Shown here: in pieces, positions 1 through 4,705 of the stretch
Layout of the letters: each line of letters starts with the position of its first letter
How positions within the stretch are numbered: the first letter of the stretch is position 1
Source of the DNA: Desulfurococcales archaeon
GTDB taxonomy: Archaea; Thermoproteota; Thermoprotei_A; Sulfolobales; NBVN01
Length of the DNA stretch: 5,609 nt
NCBI GenBank assembly: GCA_021158735.1
Contig: JAGGUC010000092.1
Location: 1 to 5,609, forward strand
Direction: 5' to 3'
Notes under the pieces: generated by a model
Seen by the model: the letters and a program-made list of their open reading frames with translations, nothing else
Told to the model about the DNA's origin: nothing
Database searches by the model: none
Translations under genes and position numbers: made by a program

Positions 1-3
1 CTC

Positions 4-31
4 ATGTATTGAGTATGTGCATGGGGTAGTA
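4..31 (+). promoter_or_regulatory. Upstream block resembling one in the cdvA promoter region
   Basis: ATGTATTGAGTATGTGCA at 4-21 matches 16 of 18 bases of 1612-1629, upstream of cdvA. After five unmatched bases, TAGTA (27-31) recurs at the same spacing (1635-1639). It sits immediately before the ATG at 33, which is too close for a core promoter element, so it may be an operator, a leader element, or chance. Statistical support is modest. Confidence 0.3.
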
Positions 32-32
32 T

Positions 33-272
33 ATGGGTCTTGAAGCGCTTCAGCCGATACTAAATTGGTTTACTAATGTCAGTAGCGGCGGGATTGCTTC
101 GTGGCTGGCAATAGCTGGAATTGTAATTATAGCAGCTGTTGCGCTGGGCTACGTTGTCTACGGCTTAATGAAGTTTGCGAAACTAGTAATTAATATGAAG
201 GTTAAGGAGTTCTCATTGCTTCTTTTAGCAGTGGGTGCAGTATTCGTAGGGCTGGCAATACTACTACCTTAA
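33..272 (+). CDS. Small two-helix membrane protein, possibly a CedA1/TedC/VirB2-type pilin
   Basis: This 79-residue protein is not assigned with certainty. It has a short N-terminal amphipathic stretch (residues 1-16), a hydrophobic helix at about 21-46, a basic loop at 47-59 with four lysines (47, 50, 56, 58), and a second hydrophobic helix at 60-78 that ends at the C-terminus. There is no acidic residue inside a helix, which argues against a rotary ATPase c subunit, and no cysteine. Two hydrophobic helices around a short positive loop in about 80 residues is the architecture of VirB2/TrbC pilins and of the crenarchaeal DNA-import pilins CedA1 and TedC. That family call is inference from shape only. 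The ATG at 33 is preceded by a weak GGGG (23-26) at 6-nt spacing. The promoter must lie largely outside the window. Its stop codon overlaps that of the convergent enolase gene. The ORF could instead be an unrelated small membrane protein. Confidence 0.72.
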   Translation: MGLEALQPILNWFTNVSSGGIASWLAIAGIVIIAAVALGYVVYGLMKFAKLVINMKVKEFSLLLLAVGAVFVGLAILLP

Positions 273-283
273 AAAGAATTTTT
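269..283. terminator. Probable bidirectional U-run terminator between convergent genes
   Basis: The stop of the membrane protein gene (TAA, 270-272) and the stop of enolase (TAA read on the minus strand, 269-271) share the tetranucleotide TTAA. It runs into AAAAAGAATTTTT (271-283), which gives a five-T run on the plus strand (279-283) and on the minus strand (275-271). Archaeal transcription commonly terminates at short U-tracts, so this compact element could serve both genes. The plus-strand run lies inside the last codons of enolase. Confidence 0.5.
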
Positions 284-1558
284 ACCAGAATATATTGCTT
301 CACCACCCAAGTAATCTTCTATTCTTAGTAATTCATTATATTTAGCAGTTCTTTCTGACCTGGCAGGAGCACCCGTCTTTATTAAGCCTGTTTCAAAGCC
401 AACCGCTATATGTGCGATCGTGACGTCTTCGCTATCACCGCTTCTGTGACTTACTATTGCTTTACGCCTGCTTTTAAGCAATACATTGATGCTGTCCTCA
501 GCTTCAGTGAAAGTCCCGACCTGATTTACCTTAATGATAGCGCCATCTATAACATCATTAGCGATCAGGTCTTTAATTCTGGAACTGGATGTCACTGTTA
601 AGTCATCACCTATTACCAGTACCGTACCCTTAGCGTTATCTTTAAGAAGCTTAAAGTATTGAGGATGGTCTTCCGAAAACGGGTCCTCTATCAATTTCAC
701 GGGATACTCATTAAATATTTCTGCGTAGTAATCTACGAGTTCTGCAGGTCTGAATTTCTTGTCGTCAATGGCATACTCTCCTCTATCTGTGTCGTAGAAG
801 TGAGATGCTGCAGCATCCAGTGCGAAGTAAATGTCAGAACCAGGCTCATAGCCAGCTGAGGTGGCAGCCTTATATAGCATCTGGAGTGCGTCTCTAGTTG
901 TGGTTATTGGAGGAGCGAACCCGCCTTCATCTCCAACGTTTATGGCGGCGACCCCGTAGGTAGACTTAAGTAATTTCTTCAGTGACTTATACACCTCAAC
1001 AGATATCCTTACGGCATCCTTGAATGTATCGGCTCCAACTGGTGCTATCATGAATTCTTGAATGCTTAACTTATTTCCTGCGTGGGCGCCTCCATTTATC
1101 ACATTCATTAAAGGAACAGGTAAGGTTCTTGCCCTACTACCGCCTAGGAATTGGAACAGGGGTAATCCCGCGGTGTCAGCAGCGGCATTGATTACAGCTA
1201 GGGATGTGGCAGTGCACGCGTTACCGCCCAATTTTGCCTTATTTTGTGTGCCATCTAATTCTATTATCCTTCTATCAACTTCACGGTACTTAAAAGAGTT
1301 CATACCTACGATCGCGGGTGCAATGTATTTATTTACGGCATCTACTGCCTTACTGACCCCCCTCCCATTATAACTAGGGTCACTGTCGCGCAGATCTACT
1401 GCCTCATACCGGCCTCTTGATGCACCCGCAGGAGCTATTGCACGTCCAACTCCTCCAGCCTCTGTAATTACCGTAACCTCTACTGTTGGGTCAGCTCGGG
1501 AGTCAAGTACTTGAATTGCCCTGACATACCTTATAGTGAACTCATCAAGTTCATTCAT
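269..1558 (-). CDS. eno: Enolase (phosphopyruvate hydratase)
   Basis: Enolase interconverts 2-phosphoglycerate and phosphoenolpyruvate in the cytoplasm for glycolysis and gluconeogenesis. The 429-residue length is normal. Numbered from the ATG at 1558, the N-terminal capping domain covers about 1-135 and the TIM barrel the rest. Visible active-site elements are QEF (E168), VGDEGGF (E211), LDAAAS (metal ligand D248), IEDPF (E291), GDDL (317-320), KVNQVGT (catalytic K343), SHRSG (370-374) and IKTGAPARSER (K394). Every main catalytic and Mg-binding position is present. I chose the ATG at 1558 over the GTG at 1567 because the minus strand reads GGGTGATCCAAATG: the GTG lies within a perfect GGTGAT Shine-Dalgarno site. 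One oddity is that the usual DSRGNP loop reads DSRADP (19-24). The gene is divergent from cdvA and convergent with the small membrane protein gene. Confidence 0.97.
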   Translation of the reverse strand: MNELDEFTIRYVRAIQVLDSRADPTVEVTVITEAGGVGRAIAPAGASRGRYEAVDLRDSDPSYNGRGVSKAVDAVNKYIAPAIVGMNSFKYREVDRRIIELDGTQNKAKLGGNACTATSLAVINAAADTAGLPLFQFLGGSRARTLPVPLMNVINGGAHAGNKLSIQEFMIAPVGADTFKDAVRISVEVYKSLKKLLKSTYGVAAINVGDEGGFAPPITTTRDALQMLYKAATSAGYEPGSDIYFALDAAASHFYDTDRGEYAIDDKKFRPAELVDYYAEIFNEYPVKLIEDPFSEDHPQYFKLLKDNAKGTVLVIGDDLTVTSSSRIKDLIANDVIDGAIIKVNQVGTFTEAEDSINVLLKSRRKAIVSHRSGDSEDVTIAHIAVGFETGLIKTGAPARSERTAKYNELLRIEDYLGGEAIYSGKNSF

Positions 1559-1562
1559 TTGG

Positions 1563-1568
1563 ATCACC
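1563..1568 (-). promoter_or_regulatory. Shine-Dalgarno site of enolase (decides the start)
   Basis: On the minus strand GGTGAT ends 4 nt before ATG 1558 and exactly complements the AUCACC of the archaeal 16S 3' end. It contains the alternative GTG, which makes initiation at 1567 unlikely. Confidence 0.75.
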
Positions 1569-1599
1569 CTAAGCTTGTTAATGTATTAGGTAAGCAGGG

Positions 1600-1607
1600 T
1601 AAATAAG
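1600..1607 (-). promoter_or_regulatory. TATA box of enolase
   Basis: The minus strand reads CTTATTTA. With the usual 25-27 bp offset, transcription would begin near 1577. That leaves a leader of about 19 nt holding the GGTGAT site. Confidence 0.5.
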
Positions 1608-1611
1608 AGTA

Positions 1612-1654
1612 ATGCATTGAGTATGTACAGTATTTAGTAGTACTTATGTAAAGT
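1612..1654 (+). promoter_or_regulatory. Shared upstream element between enolase and cdvA
   Basis: This AT-rich stretch contains ATGCATTGAGTATGTACA (1612-1629), similar to bases 4-21. It also holds AGTATT (1629-1634), GTACTT (1640-1645, including the palindrome AGTACT at 1639-1644) and TTATGTAAAGT (1644-1654). The last three recur in the same order upstream of nrdJ. It lies about 65 bp upstream of the cdvA TATA box and just upstream of the enolase TATA box, so it could act on either gene. The GTAC-centred words loosely resemble, from memory, the box bound by the RHH cell-cycle regulator aCcr1 in Sulfolobales. That match is incomplete. Confidence 0.4.
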
Positions 1655-1677
1655 TAGTGCTGAATCCGGACTAATTA

Positions 1678-1735
1678 TGACCACACGATATTACTGCTGG
1701 TATTGGGTATAGGCTTTTTAAGTTTAGTGTGGTCA
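1678..1735. repeat. 9-bp inverted repeat flanking the cdvA TATA box
   Basis: TGACCACAC (1678-1686) and GTGTGGTCA (1727-1735) are perfect reverse complements separated by 40 bp. The cdvA TATA box lies between them. GTGTGGT appears a third time at 1751-1757, next to the start codon. The arrangement suggests paired operators of a dimeric regulator, which is inference. Confidence 0.5.
1714..1722 (+). promoter_or_regulatory. TATA box of cdvA
   Basis: CTTTTTAAG is a typical crenarchaeal box A, with a purine-containing BRE-like stretch just upstream. A start of transcription near 1743-1746 gives a leader of about 15 nt before ATG 1760. This excludes translation from the upstream in-frame ATG at 1703, which lies before the box. 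Confidence 0.65.
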
Positions 1736-1749
1736 GAGACTTTTATTGC

Positions 1750-1753
1750 GGTG
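1750..1753 (+). promoter_or_regulatory. Shine-Dalgarno site of cdvA
   Basis: GGTG lies 6 nt before ATG 1760 and complements CACC of the 16S 3' end. A second GGTG at 1755-1758 is too close to the ATG to act. Confidence 0.5.
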
Positions 1754-1759
1754 TGGTGT

Positions 1760-2461
1760 ATGGTTATTACCATAGATCAGATTGAAAAATACTTGGGGCA
1801 AAACGCAAAGGACGAATACGGTAGAGTTATAGGTAAGCTATTAACAGCTTACACTCAAGTTACTGGTGATGTTGAATCCGTAGATGTAGCGGTTAGTGAA
1901 ACAATGTTTGAGAAGATAGATGCGAGTAGAATAAAGCTTACACCTGATGGTGTTGTCGTTGTTCCTAACTGGAAGGTAAGGGCTCTTGATGTTGAGAATA
2001 GGTTGGACAGGGTGAGGAGAAGGATAAGGTCTATTGAGGAATTATATAGGAAGGGGATGATACCTACACACGCGTACGAAGAAATGAAGAAGAGCTTAGA
2101 AGCTCAGTTTAGGGTGCTGAAGGATGAAGTAAGGAAGGTTAAGGAGCTCCTTAGGAGGAAGATAAATGACTTGGAAGACCAGATAATACGCTTAGAGAAG
2201 GATATGGCTAACTTAATGATGCTGTACATGAGCAATGAAGTAGGTGAGTCAGCCTACAAGACAGCTATGGAGTTTCTTAGGTCAGCTAAGGGTAGGCACG
2301 CTGATGAGAAAAAGGATGTAGAGAGGCATATTGAGAGGATAACTAAGCTGGAGTCTGAGGCATCTGAGGCAAGGTTGATTGAGGAGACGGAGAAGAAAGT
2401 TCAAGCAGACCAGGTTACTCAGCAGAGTAGCCCTATTCAGGTACAGATAATAGAGACTTAG
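1760..2461 (+). CDS. cdvA: Cell division protein CdvA
   Basis: CdvA is the crenarchaeal membrane- and DNA-associated scaffold that marks the division site and recruits the ESCRT-III protein CdvB. The 233-residue product has an N-terminal PRC-barrel-like beta domain (about 1-75, with YLGQNAKDEYGR and VVPNWKV) and a long charged coiled coil (about 78-215). A polar linker then leads to a C-terminal beta-prone peptide, PIQVQIIE (225-232). In Sulfolobus the equivalent C-terminal E3B peptide binds the broken winged helix of CdvB. The start at ATG 1760 is supported by the TATA box at 1714-1722, by GGTG at 6-nt spacing, and because family similarity begins at ITIDQIEKYLGQ. The in-frame ATG at 1703 would add 19 residues that overlap the promoter. 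It is the first gene of the division cluster and ends 24 nt before the outermost cdvB start. Confidence 0.93.
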   Translation: MVITIDQIEKYLGQNAKDEYGRVIGKLLTAYTQVTGDVESVDVAVSETMFEKIDASRIKLTPDGVVVVPNWKVRALDVENRLDRVRRRIRSIEELYRKGMIPTHAYEEMKKSLEAQFRVLKDEVRKVKELLRRKINDLEDQIIRLEKDMANLMMLYMSNEVGESAYKTAMEFLRSAKGRHADEKKDVERHIERITKLESEASEARLIEETEKKVQADQVTQQSSPIQVQIIET

Positions 2462-2483
2462 GCGGGGTAGATCGAGCAGTTAA

Positions 2484-2488
2484 GGGTG
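2484..2488 (+). promoter_or_regulatory. Possible Shine-Dalgarno site of cdvB
   Basis: GGGTG lies 6 nt before TTG 2495 but overlaps GTG 2486, so it favours the TTG start, three codons shorter. No Shine-Dalgarno site stands at a good distance from GTG 2486. Confidence 0.4.
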
Positions 2489-3376
2489 GGGCTGTTGCCG
2501 CCGGTACTTGCAGGTGAATCGCGAGGTGGTTTTTCCTGGTTTCTTAGGATATTCGGCATTGGTGGTAGGAGAAAGCTAAGTAGGAGTAGGGCCATAGTTA
2601 CTCTGATAGCACAGCTGGAGGCAGCTATTGAGGAGATAAAGAATAGCTTAATGAAGTTGAAGAATAGGTATAATAAGCTGATGAAGAGCGCGATTAACGC
2701 CTACATTAAGGGGGAGAGAGATCGTGCACTTATTTACGCTAATGAAATGCTGGAGGTAAGGAAGATACTGAAGAAGTTAACAGTGTCAGAAATGGCGTTG
2801 GTGCAGGTTAAGCTCAGGTTGGAGACCATCGAAGACGTATCCAGCATGACCTCAGTTATGGCTGAAGCTACTACGCTCTTAGGCATGACTAAGGACTACA
2901 TAAGGGATGCCATGCCCAGTCTGGCGTACAGTATTGAGTCAATACTCAGTGAAGCTAGGAGCGTTATAGCAGAGACTACTGGAACCGAGGGGCCTGAGCC
3001 CTCATCAGTGATTCACTACTCCCCAGAGGCAGTTAAGTTCCTTAAGGAACTAGAGAGTATGGCTGAGGAGCGGGTATCTAAGCAACTCCCAGAGCCACCT
3101 ATATCCTTAATAAGGTCTCCTAAGCCGAGTGCTGTAACCGTGAAGGGAATTACTTTGCCAGCTCACACAATGCAATCCCGTAGAAAAACAATACGTCCTA
3201 GTGTGAGAGCCAGGAGTGTGCATAAGGAGGACTTAGAGAGTAAAGTATTAGAGTACATAGTCATGCATGGGGGATTTATAGACATCAGTGACGCGGCTAA
3301 GGCTTTAGGGGTGGCTAAGGAGGATGTAATGGATGCATTGAACAGACTAAAGGACATGAATAAAATAACGTTCTAA
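2486..3376 (+). CDS. cdvB: ESCRT-III homologue CdvB
   Basis: CdvB assembles into the contractile ESCRT-III ring at mid-cell. In the 296-residue product, residues 1-29 form an N-terminal extension with FSWFLRIFGIGGRRK (16-30). Residues about 30-165 are the helical Snf7-like core: a basic first helix, then ANEMLEVRKI and a third helix with VQVKLRLETI. Residues 166-247 are a flexible linker that includes a proline-rich MIM2-like motif, SKQLPEPPISLI (198-209), expected to bind the CdvC MIT domain. Residues 248-296 are a winged-helix domain that stops after one strand (NKITF), the broken-winged-helix form completed by the CdvA tail. The start is uncertain: GTG 2486 is outermost, but TTG 2495 has the better-spaced GGGTG. 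At 293-296 residues it is somewhat longer than the roughly 260 I recall for Sulfolobus CdvB. The short gaps suggest co-transcription with cdvA and cdvC. Confidence 0.93.
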   Translation: MGLLPPVLAGESRGGFSWFLRIFGIGGRRKLSRSRAIVTLIAQLEAAIEEIKNSLMKLKNRYNKLMKSAINAYIKGERDRALIYANEMLEVRKILKKLTVSEMALVQVKLRLETIEDVSSMTSVMAEATTLLGMTKDYIRDAMPSLAYSIESILSEARSVIAETTGTEGPEPSSVIHYSPEAVKFLKELESMAEERVSKQLPEPPISLIRSPKPSAVTVKGITLPAHTMQSRRKTIRPSVRARSVHKEDLESKVLEYIVMHGGFIDISDAAKALGVAKEDVMDALNRLKDMNKITF

Positions 3377-3383
3377 GAGGCGA

Positions 3384-3399
3384 CCCCTAGGGGAGGGGG
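3384..3399 (+). promoter_or_regulatory. GC-rich palindrome and Shine-Dalgarno region before cdvC
   Basis: The 23-nt gap between cdvB and cdvC holds the palindrome CCCCTAGGGG (3384-3393), followed by AGGGGG directly before ATG 3400. GGAG (3392-3395) at 4-nt spacing can act as the ribosome binding site. The CCCC at 3384-3387 could instead pair with the downstream G-run (3395-3399, stem of 4, loop of 7) and mask it. Translational control is inference. Confidence 0.4.
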
Positions 3400-4530
3400 A
3401 TGAGCAACTCTCTCGAGTACCTAGAAGGAGTTGCTAGGCACTATGCCATTCAGGCAGTAAGACATGATAGGGAAGGCAATTTCGGCGAAGCCATTAAGAA
3501 CTATAGGAATGCTGTAAAAATATTGAAGAAAATAATTCAGCTGTATCCTGACAACGGTCTGGTCGCGGTGTACAAGGAATGGATAAAACATTACGAGAAG
3601 AGGATAGCGGATCTAGAGAACTTAAGGAATTCAATGTTACCTGTTCATGGGGAATCCACGACTGAGGCCTCAATAGACGACCTGGTGGTTAAGGAGAAGC
3701 CGGAGGTTACGTTTAATGATATAGCTGATTTGGAGCAGGCTAAGGAGGCAATTAAGGAAGCAATATTATATCCTACGAGGAGACCTGACTTATTTCCACT
3801 CGGGTGGCCTAGGGGTATCCTGCTATTCGGTCCTCCAGGTTGCGGCAAGACACTGCTTGCTGCTGCAGTAGCCAATGAAATAGATAGTGTATTTATTCAA
3901 GTTGACGCTGCGAGCATAATGTCTAAGTGGCTAGGTGAGGCAGAGAAGAAAGTCGCGCTGATATTTAAGAAAGCACGTGAATACTCAAGCTCTGGTAAGC
4001 CAGTAATAATATTCATAGATGAAGTTGACTCACTGCTTGGTACGTATGCTAGTGAAATAGGAGGAGAGGTGAGGGTTAGGAATCAATTCCTCAAAGAAAT
4101 GGATGGACTTCCTGATAAAAGCAAAAAGCACTTCATATACGTCATAGCAGCGACAAATAAGCCGTGGAAACTGGATGAGCCATTCATTAGGCGCTTTCAG
4201 AAAAGAATATATGTCCCACTACCTGATAAGAGGGCACGCATACAGTTACTGGAGCTGTATACTAAGAAACTTAGGTTATTGCCTGACTTGGACCTCAGCA
4301 AACTGGCAGAAGTTCTAGAAGGCTATACGGGAAGCGATATTAAGGACATTGTCATGGCGGCGCATTTAAGGACTGTTAAGGAATTATTTGAGAAAAACCG
4401 TGGTGTAGGTGAAGCTAGGGCTATTACATGGGACGACTTCATGCATGTGCTTAGGGTCAGGAAACCTAGTGTCAGTGAGGATTTAGTCAGAGTTTACGAC
4501 AGCTGGTACAGTAAGTTTAAGGCGATATAG
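3400..4530 (+). CDS. cdvC: Vps4-like AAA+ ATPase CdvC
   Basis: CdvC is the archaeal Vps4, which uses ATP to remodel ESCRT-III polymers during constriction and abscission. The 376-residue protein starts with a three-helix MIT domain (about 1-78) that should bind the MIM2-like motif of CdvB. A linker and one AAA+ module follow. Motifs are Walker A GPPGCGKT (144-151), pore loop 1 SKWLGEAEK (175-183, W177), Walker B IIFIDEVD (203-210, catalytic E208), sensor 1 ATN (251-253), paired arginine fingers RRF (R264, R265) and the sensor-2 helix GYTGSDI (308-314). The C-terminal helix SEDLVRVYDSWYSKF (359-373) matches the Vps4 C-terminal helix. I see no room for the beta domain of eukaryotic Vps4, as expected in archaea. 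All catalytic residues are intact. The ATG at 3400 follows a purine-rich Shine-Dalgarno region. It is the last gene of the division cluster and is followed by T-runs. Confidence 0.97.
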   Translation: MSNSLEYLEGVARHYAIQAVRHDREGNFGEAIKNYRNAVKILKKIIQLYPDNGLVAVYKEWIKHYEKRIADLENLRNSMLPVHGESTTEASIDDLVVKEKPEVTFNDIADLEQAKEAIKEAILYPTRRPDLFPLGWPRGILLFGPPGCGKTLLAAAVANEIDSVFIQVDAASIMSKWLGEAEKKVALIFKKAREYSSSGKPVIIFIDEVDSLLGTYASEIGGEVRVRNQFLKEMDGLPDKSKKHFIYVIAATNKPWKLDEPFIRRFQKRIYVPLPDKRARIQLLELYTKKLRLLPDLDLSKLAEVLEGYTGSDIKDIVMAAHLRTVKELFEKNRGVGEARAITWDDFMHVLRVRKPSVSEDLVRVYDSWYSKFKAI

Positions 4531-4540
4531 ATATAATCGA

Positions 4541-4560
4541 TTTTTACTAACTTATGTTTT
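4541..4560 (+). terminator. T-rich terminator of the cdv operon
   Basis: TTTTT (4541-4545) and TTTT (4557-4560) lie 11-30 bp after the cdvC stop. Paired T-runs without a hairpin fit archaeal U-tract termination. Confidence 0.5.
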
Positions 4561-4572
4561 AATTTCCAATGA

Positions 4573-4606
4573 AGTATTAACGTACTTTTCAGGGTTTATG
4601 TAAAGT
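4573..4606 (+). promoter_or_regulatory. nrdJ upstream blocks shared with the cdvA upstream region
   Basis: AGTATT (4573-4578), GTACTT (4582-4587) and TTATGTAAAGT (4596-4606) occur in the same order as in 1629-1654 upstream of cdvA. The 11-mer is exact. Its start lies 83 bp before the nrdJ TATA centre, compared with 74 bp at cdvA, so it may be a common activator or repressor site. Confidence 0.4.
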
Positions 4607-4646
4607 GATGTTTCTGTATCGACTGTGGTATTACCTTTACAAATTA

Positions 4647-4687
4647 GCTGGTTATTTGAAGACCATGAGCTGGAATATTTAACCAGC
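4647..4687. repeat. 8-bp inverted repeat on the nrdJ TATA box
   Basis: GCTGGTTA (4647-4654) and TAACCAGC (4680-4687) are perfect reverse complements with a 25-bp spacer. The right arm overlaps the TATA element, so a protein bound there would compete with TBP. An operator role is inferred. Confidence 0.4.
4675..4682 (+). promoter_or_regulatory. TATA box of nrdJ
   Basis: ATATTTAA is centred near 4679. The usual spacing of about 27 bp places the transcription start at or next to the GTG at 4706, which points to a leaderless message. Confidence 0.5.
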
Positions 4688-4705
4688 CTCCTCAGTAAGT
4701 CTACG

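Noticed and set aside
410..859. Two shorter plus-strand frames inside enolase (410-601, 659-859)
   Set aside because: Both are shadows of enolase codons, Cys/Ser-rich without domain features or initiation signals.
1062..1373. 103-codon plus-strand open frame antisense to enolase
   Set aside because: It lies wholly within the conserved enolase gene, has no ribosome site or promoter, and its composition is that of a reverse-strand shadow.
1559..1567. GTG 1567 as the enolase start
   Set aside because: The GTG is part of the GGTGAT Shine-Dalgarno site serving ATG 1558.
1616..1654. A definite aCcr1 cell-cycle box
   Set aside because: GTAC-centred words match the motif as I remember it at only about 7 of 9 positions and are not placed at the TATA box, so no assignment is made.
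1703..1759. In-frame upstream extension of CdvA (19 residues from ATG 1703)
   Set aside because: It spans the TATA box at 1714-1722 and one arm of the inverted repeat, has no family similarity, and ATG 1760 has GGTG at 6-nt spacing.
3163..3875. Minus-strand frames inside cdvB and cdvC (3163-3357, 3645-3875)
   Set aside because: They are antisense to conserved winged-helix and AAA+ coding sequence and have low-complexity Ser/Ala/Leu composition.
4604..4705. Coding extension of nrdJ upstream to GTG 4625
   Set aside because: The stretch contains the TATA box and inverted repeat, and its translation does not resemble an ATP-cone lead-in.
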